DNA from: JABHHG01 sp964419445
Lineage (GTDB): Bacteria; Fidelibacterota; Marinisomatia; SCGC-AAA003-L08; D37C17
Assembly (NCBI GenBank): GCA_964419445.1
Contig: CAYQPE010000018.1
Span: 1-24,728, forward strand
Length of the DNA: 24,728 nucleotides
Direction of reading: 5' to 3'
Shown here: positions 6,322 to 16,300 of the stretch, piece by piece
Position numbering within the stretch: the first letter of the stretch is position 1
Layout: each line of letters opens with the position of its first letter
Notes under the pieces: model-generated
Told to the model about the DNA's origin: nothing
The model's database searches: none
What the model saw: only the letters and a program-made list of their open reading frames with translations
Made by a program: the position numbers and the translations under genes

Positions 6322-7268
6322 TGAATAAGTTTGCCATAGAAATTGAAAATCTGAGCAAAATTTACGAGGGTGGGTTTAAAGCATTAAATGAAATAAATCT
6401 TACCATACCTAATGGTTCATTTTTTGGCTTACTTGGTCCCAATGGTGCAGGTAAAACCACCACCATCGGTATATTAACAGGACTCATAAATTTAACATCA
6501 GGATCTGCACAAGTTATGGGCAAAAATGTAGTTTCTGATTTTAAGAATGCACGACTCTTAATGGGGCTTTCTCCTCAAGAGTTAAACTTTGATGTATTCT
6601 TCTCCATCCGTCAATTACTAATTTTACAAGCAGGCTATTATGGCATCCCAAAAGCAGAGGCGACGCACCGTGCAGATTTAATGCTCTCACAATTTGGCCT
6701 TGAAAATAAAGCTAATAATACTGCAAGAGAACTCTCAGGAGGGATGAAAAGAAGAGTGCAAATTGCAAAGGCTTTAGTCCACAATCCTCCCATCGTTATT
6801 CTTGATGAACCTACTGCTGGGGTAGATATTGAATTACGACATATGTTGTGGGAATATCTTAAAAAGCTAAATTCTCAAGGTAAAACCATACTATTAACCA
6901 CCCATTATATTGAAGAAGCAGAAGCCCTTTGTGATGAAGTTGCAATAATTGATGGAGGTGAAATAATTACTCAAAATTCTCCACTATCACTTATCAATAC
7001 TATTGGAACCGGACATATAGAAATTAAACTTCAACAGATACCTACCAATTTTGAATTAAATGGATGGACATCATCAATCTCAGAAAATAGTGTGAATATC
7101 CATACCCCAACTCCAGAATCAGATATGCCTAAAATTATGGATAAACTCATAAAGATGGGTTTGGCAATAGAAGAGATTAAAACATGTAAAAGTAGTTTAG
7201 AAGATGTATTTTTAAAACTTACAGGTCATTCAATTCATGATGAAACTACTGAGGATGTACATGTTTAA
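6321..7268 (+). CDS. ABC-2 type exporter, ATP-binding protein
   Basis: ATPase subunit of an ABC exporter of the CcmA/NodI/DrrA type. Walker A GPNGAGKTT is at residues 39-47 and the Q-loop SPQ around 84-86. The signature LSGGMKRR is at 138-145, Walker B VILDEPTAG at 159-167, and the H-loop His at 195. About 90 C-terminal residues beyond the core are typical of this class. The start overlaps the methyltransferase stop by one base (TAATG) with GAGGAG just upstream. The end overlaps the permease gene, the likely partner. The substrate is unknown; drug, lipid or polysaccharide export are the family options. Confidence 0.92.
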   Translation: MNKFAIEIENLSKIYEGGFKALNEINLTIPNGSFFGLLGPNGAGKTTTIGILTGLINLTSGSAQVMGKNVVSDFKNARLLMGLSPQELNFDVFFSIRQLLILQAGYYGIPKAEATHRADLMLSQFGLENKANNTARELSGGMKRRVQIAKALVHNPPIVILDEPTAGVDIELRHMLWEYLKKLNSQGKTILLTTHYIEEAEALCDEVAIIDGGEIITQNSPLSLINTIGTGHIEIKLQQIPTNFELNGWTSSISENSVNIHTPTPESDMPKIMDKLIKMGLAIEEIKTCKSSLEDVFLKLTGHSIHDETTEDVHV

Positions 7269-8022
7269 TCACGGTTTTTATGTGCTGATTCAACGGGAAA
7301 CTTTCAGGTTTTTAAAATTATGGAAGCAAACTATAATGCCTGGCCTTATTTCCTCAGCATTATATATTTTAGTATTTGGCCATGCGTTAGGTAGCCGTAT
7401 TGGTGAAATTAAAGATATATCCTATATGAACTACATCATCCCAGGACTAGTAATGATGTCGGTAATTAATCATGCCTATCAAAATTCATCTTCTAGTTTA
7501 ATGCAGGCTAAATTTTTAAAATTTTTAGATGACTTGCTTATTACTCCTCTCAGTGGATTAGAAATAAGTGTAGCATACATTATTGGTGCAACATGCAGAG
7601 GGATAATAAATGGAATTATGGTAATTATCATGAGTATGTTTCTAACCAACTTCCAAATTGATAATCTATTTCTTACCATAGTGTATCTCTTTACTGTGTC
7701 GTGGGCGTTTGGTGCAATGGGAGTGATTGTAGGAATTTTTGCTAAAACTTGGGATCATATTGGAATGTTTACCACCTTTGTATTTATGCCTTTGTCTATG
7801 TTGGGAGGTGTATTTTGGTCTATTGATATGCTACCCGAATTCTGGAGGAATGTTTCCCTAATTAACCCCCTCTATTGGATGATTAACGGGCTTAGATATT
7901 CAACCCTTGGTGTGGGTGACACTTCACCTGAGATTTCACTGATTATTAGCCTATGTTTTGCAATTGCTTTTTCTTCTGTAGCATCTATTTTGTTTTCAAA
8001 AGGCTATCGAATTAAAGCATAA
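7261..8022 (+). CDS. ABC-2 type exporter, permease protein
   Basis: Membrane subunit with about six hydrophobic segments, ABC-2 family (DrrB/NodJ-like). Typical motifs are MPGLISSALYILVFGHALG near the N-terminus and INPLYWMINGLRY near the C-terminus. I chose the ATG at 7261 because GAGG lies 6 bases before it and it overlaps the ATPase stop. The frame is open back to an ATG at 7237 (8 more residues) but that start has no SD. The product is about 253 residues. It probably forms a dimer with the ATPase encoded upstream. It is the last gene of the run of overlapping genes from 2922. Confidence 0.9.
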   Translation: MFNHGFYVLIQRETFRFLKLWKQTIMPGLISSALYILVFGHALGSRIGEIKDISYMNYIIPGLVMMSVINHAYQNSSSSLMQAKFLKFLDDLLITPLSGLEISVAYIIGATCRGIINGIMVIIMSMFLTNFQIDNLFLTIVYLFTVSWAFGAMGVIVGIFAKTWDHIGMFTTFVFMPLSMLGGVFWSIDMLPEFWRNVSLINPLYWMINGLRYSTLGVGDTSPEISLIISLCFAIAFSSVASILFSKGYRIKA

Positions 8023-8044
8023 TAAAATTCACTTTTATTTTCAG
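8021..8044 (+). terminator. Weak candidate terminator after the ABC permease gene
   Basis: AATAAAA (8021-8027) pairs with TTTTATT (8033-8039) around TTCAC, overlapping the stop codon and followed by TTCAGTTT. The stem is entirely A-T, so efficiency is doubtful. Confidence 0.3.
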
Positions 8045-8093
8045 TTTCGTAAGTGCTAAAATTTACCCAATGCTTTGGACACACAAGGGATAA

Positions 8094-9227
8094 ATGGATA
8101 AACTTAAAAACTATCTCCACCACATTACTCAAAATTCTACATTTCGAATAATTGCTGCTGTCGTTATTCTATGGGTTATTGGCTCCTTTACAATAATTTT
8201 ATTGGAAGATGGAGACCTTTCCGATGTAGGCAATGCAATTTGGTGGACTATTGTTACAATTACTACTGTTGGGTACGGAGATTATTCCCCATCATCAATC
8301 CCTGGGCGGATTCTTGCAGTTATCATCATGTTCTCTGGAATTGGACTTATCTCCGTGCTTACGGGTTCAATTTCATCTATCTTTACCACCAAAAAAATTA
8401 TGGAGGGTCGTGGATTGGAAAATTTAACGCTTAAAGATCATATTGTAATCTGTGGTTGGAATAGCAATGTTGAGAAGGTATTATCAAACATTTCTAAACT
8501 TTCAACTGATGGAGAATCTGTTGATATCGCCATGATAAATGATATGAGTGAAGACCAAATGAATAGCATTATTGCACGGTTTAGTTCTGATACATTAAAT
8601 ATTAGATTTGTTCGTGGTGATCATGCATTAGAGGCCATACTTAAAAAAGCCAATATTGAACACGCAAAGTCGGCAATTATAATATCTGATGATACCGTTA
8701 CTAATGACGATGATAAAACTATCCTCACCGTGTTAACCATAAAAAATATGTTACCTAATCTTAAAGTAGTTGCATATGTTTCTCAACAAGAAAAATTGCC
8801 CTATTTAAAACGTGCAAAGGCAGATGAAGTTATCGTAAATGATACCTATGAGACCTTTATGGCAGCAACTCATGTATTACAGCCGGGTGTACCTCAAGCA
8901 GTAAACCAACTTTTAGATTTGCACTCGTCACATAGATTTAAAAGTTCACCGGTGCCTGATGAATATGTTGGAAAGCAGTTCAGCGATTTGGTTAAATATT
9001 TTAAATCTGAAAAAAAATGCATCTGCATAGGCTTGTATATGGAAAATGAAAATGTTGGTTTTGGTGACTTTTTATCCTCAGAAAGCGATGCCTTAGATGC
9101 CTTTATTGAACGTAAATTGAAAGAAGCTGGTCATTCACTTTCTGAAGAAAGTAAAGTGGATATATTTATAAATCCAAACGATGAACAAATTGTTCAAAGT
9201 GGACAAGGAGCTATTGTTATACCATGA
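8094..9227 (+). CDS. Two-TM potassium channel with RCK (TrkA-N) domain
   Basis: Potassium channel subunit of MthK/GsuK/Kch-like layout. TM1 is at about residues 16-36 and a pore helix at 45-57. The K+ selectivity filter TTVGYGD is at 57-63 and TM2 at about 72-98. A cytoplasmic RCK domain begins near 115 (HIVICGWNSNVEKVL), with Asn in place of the usual third Gly of the nucleotide loop. A second regulatory region (about 275-377) has no clear family signature. Channels of this kind are tetramers gated by ligands binding the RCK ring. SD AAGGGA precedes the start by 3 bases. The stop overlaps the next start as ATGA. Together with the following cyclic-nucleotide-binding protein this suggests nucleotide control of the channel (inference). 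Confidence 0.92.
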   Translation: MDKLKNYLHHITQNSTFRIIAAVVILWVIGSFTIILLEDGDLSDVGNAIWWTIVTITTVGYGDYSPSSIPGRILAVIIMFSGIGLISVLTGSISSIFTTKKIMEGRGLENLTLKDHIVICGWNSNVEKVLSNISKLSTDGESVDIAMINDMSEDQMNSIIARFSSDTLNIRFVRGDHALEAILKKANIEHAKSAIIISDDTVTNDDDKTILTVLTIKNMLPNLKVVAYVSQQEKLPYLKRAKADEVIVNDTYETFMAATHVLQPGVPQAVNQLLDLHSSHRFKSSPVPDEYVGKQFSDLVKYFKSEKKCICIGLYMENENVGFGDFLSSESDALDAFIERKLKEAGHSLSEESKVDIFINPNDEQIVQSGQGAIVIP

Positions 9228-9736
9228 TAAAAATTTCTACAAGTTTACTATCAGAATTCTCAATTTTCAATGGACTTACTGAAAATCAAATCAATGAATT
9301 TATAGACTCAATAAAGTTAGATACTGTTGAAAAAGGTCATGACATCATTAAGGAAGGACAAGATGGATATTCATTAATTTTGTTATTTGATGGTGAAGTG
9401 AGCATCACCAAAGCCCTTACATTAATGACAAATAAAACAGAAGTAGATACGCGAGAAAAAGAGATGACCAGATTAACATCTTCAATACGTCCTGTATTTG
9501 GCGAAATGTCACTTTTTAATGAACATGATAAACGTACAGCTACAATAACTGCACTTACAGATTGTGAAATTGGAATATTACAATCGTCTGCAATTTTTAA
9601 AGTTTGTGATGATGATCCTTCGGTGGGAAATATTGTAATGCGAAATATTGCTGGACAATTAGCAAAAAATCTTCAAAAAACAAATGGCCAAGTATTAAAG
9701 CTTACCACTGCATTTAGCCTAATTTTGGAGAGCTAA
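9224..9736 (+). CDS. Stand-alone cyclic nucleotide-binding domain protein
   Basis: A single CNBD of the CAP/PKA-R fold, 170 residues, with no DNA-binding helix-turn-helix and no catalytic domain. The phosphate-binding cassette is intact. FGEMSLFNEHDKRTA (residues 92-106) has the ribose-binding E94 and the phosphate-binding R104, ten residues apart as in CAP (E72, R82). Binding of cAMP or cGMP is therefore plausible. Residues about 63-88 form a charged insertion between strands, and 130-170 a C-terminal helix. It starts inside the stop codon of the K+ channel gene (ATGA), implying coupled translation and a shared complex. It ends in a 4-base tail-to-tail overlap with the adenylate cyclase gene. 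The inferred role is ligand-sensing subunit of the channel. Confidence 0.9.
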   Translation: MIKISTSLLSEFSIFNGLTENQINEFIDSIKLDTVEKGHDIIKEGQDGYSLILLFDGEVSITKALTLMTNKTEVDTREKEMTRLTSSIRPVFGEMSLFNEHDKRTATITALTDCEIGILQSSAIFKVCDDDPSVGNIVMRNIAGQLAKNLQKTNGQVLKLTTAFSLILES

Positions 9737-12700
9737 GCCCCCATTTCCTCAAGTCTCATTTTATATATGTATTTTGGGGAGGTCTCAATCAATTGGTTAA
9801 ACTTTGAAATCGCTTGAATCTTGTACTTCTCATCATGAGTTAGTTTCCAAATTTCATAGTCTATTTTAGCCATCAACTCTGGCGTAAGTTTTCTTTTATT
9901 TTCTGAGTTATCTCGCCATTTATACAATTCATTTGAATTTTTATTATTAATACTTTCAAGAATTCTTAATCCGAAATCAATTTCAATGAGTATTAACTCA
10001 TCTTCAATTCCATGGTTTTGGGTAGTAACCAATGCTTCTTCTAATAAAGATATTGCAGCTTCAGCATCACCAACTTCACTATATAATTCAGATAATACCA
10101 ATTGATATTTAACTTTATTTAAATAATCATGCAATTCATTAAATGCAGAGATGGAATCTTTTACATACTTTTTACATTTATCATACTTTTTCAAATTTAA
10201 AAATAAACTGGCCAAATCACCTAAATTCATTGCTGAGAAACGTTTATCTCCAATTTCATTAAACAATTTTCCAGAATTTTTAAAATGTTGATATGCCTCT
10301 TGAAACTCACCTAAATCTTGACAAACCAAAGCTAAATTTCCATACACTTTTGCCATTTCAGATGGATTCCCTAATTCCTCATTTAAATGCAACGATGATG
10401 TAAGCATAGATTTGGACTTGCTGTATTCACCCATTTTTGACAATACCAACCCTAAATTATTATATGCCAATGCCATCCCAGGTTTATGCTGAATATTTTT
10501 ACATATTTCTAATTGCTGTTGGTAACATTCTATGGATTGATCAAAATTTCGTAGTTCTTTGAATGATATGCCTAAATTTCCATAAGATTGGGAAATTGCA
10601 ATGGCATCACCAATTTCTTCATTTATGTCTAAAACTGATTGAAATATTTTAGATGCACGATTAAATTCACCTTTTATTAAGTGAATTATGCCCATATTCC
10701 CTAATGCTAATGATTGTTCATGATAAGCGTTACACTCGCCTGCAAGGATATATGAATTTTCAAAGTTTTCAAAAGCATTATCCAATTGGCCTAATCTAAA
10801 ATCAATTTCTGCAATGTTTCTGATACCAATAACAATTTCTAATTTTGATGAATTATTCTTTTGAAATTTTAAATTTTCCTCAAAATACTGCTTCGCTCTA
10901 TTAATTTTCCCTCTATCAGCATACACTTTCGCTAATTTTTCACATGCAAAAATGTAATTAAATTCACTAATTTTACTTTTTTGAGAAACATAATCCTCTA
11001 AAATAGATTCACTTTCATCCACTTCACCCAGTAAGAAATAGGTGAATCCTAAATCACTTACTAAAGTGGAATCCAAAATTAATTGGGGATTAATTGATTC
11101 ATACTTTTCAACTTCATTTTGAAGAATTGATTTGGATTTATTTAATTCACCAATAATAGTATATACTTCACATAAGTTAGATATTGAATTAATCTTTTCT
11201 GTATAATCATCTTCTTCTAAAACTGAATTATATTGTAAATAAAATTCAATTGCATGATCATTATCAAAAACTAACTTGGCCTGATGTGCAGCTAATTTTA
11301 AGTATTCTCTACTCTTCTCCTTATTCTCTGATTTGTAAAAATGATTTGCCAATTTGTAATATTGCAATGAGAGATTATCTGCATATAATGTTTCAATTAA
11401 CTCCCCTGATTGGGCATGAATTTTCTTCTTATTTTCATTTAATATGGAATTATATACCACCTCTTCAGTTATAACATGACGGAAATTATAAATATCTTTA
11501 TGAAGATTATGCCTCTCTATAAATAAGGATTCAATTAATGCATTAATTGTATTTTCAACATCCTCAATCTGGAAAAGTGATGATAAGAGTGATGTTAAGA
11601 GCTTGAACGAAAATTCTTCACCTAAAACAGATGCACATTGCAGAATATGCTTTTCATCGTCAGAAAGTAAATCAACTCTTGAGAGTACAACTGCGTTTAC
11701 ATGATCTGGAATTGATTCTTTAAAATCAATGTTTATCTCACCATCTTTTGAAAGTTTTTTGATTAAAAAAATCCATTCTTCTAAAAAAAATGGATTCCCA
11801 TGAGATTGCTCAAAAATGGACTTAATGAGTTTATTATCCAACGGATATCCAGAAAATTGATTTTCAATTAATTTTTCAAATGCATCAAATGAAAATGGTT
11901 CTAATTCAAAAGAATTGAATTCAATTCGATGTGCAATCTCATCCTTTAAATGAAATTTTTCTCTATAATTAATAATTATTTTGGGGGGAGTAAATTTTAC
12001 TAAATCAAACGTTGAAAAAATATAATGTAATGCATTATAAGACGCTTCATCAATCCAATGTAAATCTTCAAAAATTAAAATTAAACTTGAAGTGTTTTTT
12101 GAATGATGAAATGAGATGTGTTCAATTAGTAATCGTAATCCACGGTGAAGATAAGTTTCTAACTCTTTCCCTTTTAAATTCATTTTTTGAAGACGTGCTT
12201 GGCCAAGTAAAAATTGTAAAACAAATTTTATGTTTTTAACATCATTTTCATCAACATTGTGGTTGAAGCTTATAATTAGAGAATCAATTTTATCTTGAAT
12301 TACATGGTTGTCATCGAGATGTTTAATCTCAAGTATATTTTTGAACAGTTTAACAAATATACCAAAAGGGCTTCTTGCAACATTAGAAGATGAGGACCAA
12401 TACACCGTTGCAGAATTTCTGTGATTTAGCGGGGTAATTGATTGTTGAATTAAAGTACTTTTACCAATGCCAGCTTCACCAGAAATTGATATTACAGAAA
12501 ATTTGTTTTTTAGATTTTTATTTAAAATATTTTGGATTTTATGAAGAGTATTTAATCTATCTTCATCGGTTATAAATTTCTTCGGAATATGAAGATTGAC
12601 TTCATCTTTGATTGTTGAGACTTTATATAATTTTGAAGGGGTTTCTTTTCCTTTAATTTCTACCTCTTTAAAAAAGGTAAATTTAAATTCATTTTCAACC

Positions 12701-13269
12701 AACCGCCGTGTTCTATTGTTGACTAAAATTGAACCGGTTGGGGCGATTTTCTCAATCCTTGATGCCGTATTAACTACATCCCCATAAACCGTAAAATCCC
12801 CTTCACGTTTCATTCCAATTTTACCTGCAGTTACCATACCTACATTTATACCAATACGGATTTTTATTTGTTCATTAATATTTTTGAATTTGGGTTGAGT
12901 TTGAATGTATTGATTAAATTGATTAAGGGAATGAATGAACTCTAAACCACAATAAATAGCGCGTTGTGTATCTACTTCACTGGCAATTTTTGCACCAAAA
13001 AGTGCCATGATTTCATCACCAGAATACTTATCAACATAACCACCATATTTGAGGACAATTTTAGAAAATCCATTCATGAGAGTATCTATTAGGTTTTGAA
13101 TTATCTCATGATCAAGTTTCTCTGATAATGCAGTAAATCCACTAATATCTGCAAAAAGGATTGCTACATTTCTGCGCTCACCTTCCTTTAATTCATTTGT
13201 TTTTTCTCTGCCTAATTCGAGAAAATCAAAATCATTTTCAAATATATTTTGAATATTGTGGTCGCTCAT
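9733..13269 (-). CDS. Class III adenylate cyclase with ATPase and TPR domains
   Basis: Large predicted cytoplasmic protein (1178 residues) with no signal peptide or TM segment. The cyclase domain (about 30-220) has metal-binding D41 (FADISGFT) and D85 (KYSGDE), substrate-site K81, and the N167/R171 pair in NTASR. T160 occupies the position that is Asp in class IIIa and Thr in class IIIb enzymes such as CyaC and soluble AC, so ATP is the likely substrate. A STAND/AAA-like ATPase follows, with Walker A GEAGIGKS (264-271) and Walker B LILIFED (396-402). TPR repeats with a period near 40 residues fill about 655-1090. The cyclase-ATPase-TPR order recalls mammalian soluble AC with only one cyclase domain. 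No SD is visible. It lies 34 bases after the LDLa/LNR gene on the same strand and converges on the CNBD gene. Confidence 0.93.
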   Translation of the reverse strand: MSDHNIQNIFENDFDFLELGREKTNELKEGERRNVAILFADISGFTALSEKLDHEIIQNLIDTLMNGFSKIVLKYGGYVDKYSGDEIMALFGAKIASEVDTQRAIYCGLEFIHSLNQFNQYIQTQPKFKNINEQIKIRIGINVGMVTAGKIGMKREGDFTVYGDVVNTASRIEKIAPTGSILVNNRTRRLVENEFKFTFFKEVEIKGKETPSKLYKVSTIKDEVNLHIPKKFITDEDRLNTLHKIQNILNKNLKNKFSVISISGEAGIGKSTLIQQSITPLNHRNSATVYWSSSSNVARSPFGIFVKLFKNILEIKHLDDNHVIQDKIDSLIISFNHNVDENDVKNIKFVLQFLLGQARLQKMNLKGKELETYLHRGLRLLIEHISFHHSKNTSSLILIFEDLHWIDEASYNALHYIFSTFDLVKFTPPKIIINYREKFHLKDEIAHRIEFNSFELEPFSFDAFEKLIENQFSGYPLDNKLIKSIFEQSHGNPFFLEEWIFLIKKLSKDGEINIDFKESIPDHVNAVVLSRVDLLSDDEKHILQCASVLGEEFSFKLLTSLLSSLFQIEDVENTINALIESLFIERHNLHKDIYNFRHVITEEVVYNSILNENKKKIHAQSGELIETLYADNLSLQYYKLANHFYKSENKEKSREYLKLAAHQAKLVFDNDHAIEFYLQYNSVLEEDDYTEKINSISNLCEVYTIIGELNKSKSILQNEVEKYESINPQLILDSTLVSDLGFTYFLLGEVDESESILEDYVSQKSKISEFNYIFACEKLAKVYADRGKINRAKQYFEENLKFQKNNSSKLEIVIGIRNIAEIDFRLGQLDNAFENFENSYILAGECNAYHEQSLALGNMGIIHLIKGEFNRASKIFQSVLDINEEIGDAIAISQSYGNLGISFKELRNFDQSIECYQQQLEICKNIQHKPGMALAYNNLGLVLSKMGEYSKSKSMLTSSLHLNEELGNPSEMAKVYGNLALVCQDLGEFQEAYQHFKNSGKLFNEIGDKRFSAMNLGDLASLFLNLKKYDKCKKYVKDSISAFNELHDYLNKVKYQLVLSELYSEVGDAEAAISLLEEALVTTQNHGIEDELILIEIDFGLRILESINNKNSNELYKWRDNSENKRKLTPELMAKIDYEIWKLTHDEKYKIQAISKFNQLIETSPKYIYKMRLEEMGA

Positions 13270-13303
13270 TAGAATATAAATTGAATAATTTAATTGATTA
13301 AAA

Positions 13304-16300
13304 TTACTTCAATAATAAAATCTTTTGAGAGCTTTTTTGTTTAGATGTTATGAAATTAACAAAATAAATCCCTGTAGGATAACTAGATGCATCCCAAGTA
13401 ATTGTATATTCACCAATATCTTTAATTGAATTTAACAATGTGTGAATAAGTCGACCACGAACATCATATATATTAATTTGTACATTTTCTTTTTCACTTA
13501 CCATGTATGATATATGTGTATTTGGGTTAAAGGGATTTGGAAAAATATTCGTTAACTCTGTACGAGTTGGCAATTCATTAAACTGATGTGATTCAACAGA
13601 AAATACAACCGGTTCAATTGCATTTCCTTCATGCATATTCAGACTAAATTGTAATTCTCTGTGGAGTTTAACTAATTGTTTAGTTTCATAATGATAATAA
13701 TAAGCAACGATTCCTTCTTCATTTTCAACATTACTGTATATCATTGATGGGAAAACCCATGCAGAATTCAATGGAAATTGTCTTGGTGAAGAAATGCCTC
13801 TTATCTCATCATCTTTCTTGAAAATTATATTGTCATTCTCATGAATTGAGATATTATTATCATCAATGGATGCCATGATTGAGCCCGAATATTCAAATTG
13901 ATGCACATCAATTGACCAATCTGAAATTTTAGACTCAATTAATGAATCGGTAATTTTTCTGAAATTTCGTGAAATAGGATATTCAAGGGTATCATTCGCA
14001 ACAGCATTGAGCATATATCCATCATTTGGGATGAACTGATTTAGAGTTCCCCACCATCCACCTGGATTGTAATAATCAGAAAATGATACTTGATTTTTAA
14101 TATAAGAACCTGATCCATCTATTGATGTCAATGCAGTATTTAAATCTAATGTGTCCAATCGGGGATAAGAAATCCAATTCCATCCTGATTGGATGGGTAT
14201 TTGGACATCATTTGGTGCAACTACAGTCCCTAAATAAGCTACTGTATCTATATTTACAGCATTGAGTTTGTACATTGATGTCATTTTAATACTATCTAAT
14301 GACCCCCACCATCCATAGCCACTATAATAGTCTGAAAATGAGTTTTGATCTTTAATATACACAATATTTGAGTCCACTGAATTAAAAATATTATTTAATG
14401 ACATATCAGAATTAAGTATATTGGGAGAAATCCAATTCCACCCATTTTCAATAGAAATTCTTGAAGCATAATAACAACTGCCATCATCAATACTAGCACT
14501 TGGATTATAATTCACAGCCAACGGATCTGTACATGCAGAATCTTCACTGCCTCCACTCATGCATGTATCAACCGTTTTTAATACTTCATTTTGATCAATG
14601 TTATTATCCAATAACCACACATTGTAACACCATAAATTGCTTTGCGCAGCATAGTTATCAAAATAGTAGGTTTGAGTTACAGCAGATTCAATTCTACATA
14701 CACAGTCACTTCCATTCATATAACAATTTGGATCATCTGTACAATTTCGGAGATTAGTCTGATTTGTTGATCTATAAATATTATAAGAGTCATAATCTCG
14801 TGAATCAGAATCAGAAATTATGACTGAAAGGATAACCTCTTCTATGGGGATTTCCTCAATTTCTGCATAATTTAACCGCTTTATAACTGATATCCCACCC
14901 GTATATTCTGTAGATCCATTCATTTGATATGGACTTGGAATAATTTCATATGCAGTATTATCCTCATTAACTACATGAATTTGAATTTCATCACCAACAT
15001 TATAACCGGGATATCGAGTACCACCTGTTGCACAATGGTCTATCCCCTCATAAGATTTTAATCCCACATGTTCATTTTGGCCGCTGAAAATAAATTCAGC
15101 AAGAATTCCATTACCCGTTTGGCCACTACAATCCATATCTAAAATTGCATGTTGATCTTTAATTATAATTCGACTTCCATTTACTAAAATTTCATCATCA
15201 ACTAAATCCATAATTGCATGGCGATGAAGTGCAACCAAATGACCAGTCCTCCATCCCCATTCAAGAACAATCATATCCTCTTCTTCACTAAACCAATCAG
15301 CCTGACAGCCACCTTGAGGATCTCCTAAAATAAAAAAATCATCACTTTCATCAAAACCTTCATTACCAAACAAATCATATACAATTACATTTACTTTTGC
15401 ATATCGTGTGAGGTTTTCCTCATCATCTAAATCTATTTCGACTTCTACAGCATTCATCATACCCTGCATTTCAACATCATCAACTTCAAGGCGAAATTCT
15501 TCTCCCAATCCTGTTGATACAAATACATCCATTTCATATCGAATAACACTATTGTCCTCTGCACTCCATACCACCATAAATTCATCATTTGGTTCAATAT
15601 GCTCGCCACCATTAGGAGTTTGAATTTGAACTTCTGGCGGAACTGTATCAACGGTGAATGTGGATGATTCTTTTTCTATAAAATTACTGGTGTTTTCCAT
15701 ATTAATAAGACGAACTTTAGCTTTTACGTCATCAACAAAAGTGAGAGGTTGAACTTGCCATGCCTGTGAATAAAAACCAATAGTTGTGGTTAAATTTTCA
15801 GTTTCAAATATTGGGAAATATGTTACTCCCATATCTGTACTAAACTCTATCTCAACTTCAAACTGTGCATCGGGGTTATCTGCCAATACATCAAATTCAA
15901 TATCAACTATACCACTTCCATCTGTTCGCTGACCAATTTCTAATCCTTCTATATTAAATCCTTGCTCTGGCATAACTCCATCACTACAATTAACAGAAGG
16001 ATCTTCACACTCAAAGCCAACAATTCCACATTCATATTCTGAATCAACACAGGTACATTCACAACAATCACCGCCATCGAATCCACATCCAGCACTATTA
16101 TTCATTTCATCACAATATCCGTCTGCAATCCAATGTACATAGCCATTACAATCGCTATATGGATTTTCATTCATACAGTCCATCGAAATAGTGGTAACAG
16201 GCAATAAATCTGATGATCCAAATTGAGAGGTTAATAATTGAAAATAATATGTAGAATTTGCCCCAAAACCGTTTAGAGTTAGGGGAGAAGAATAATAGCC

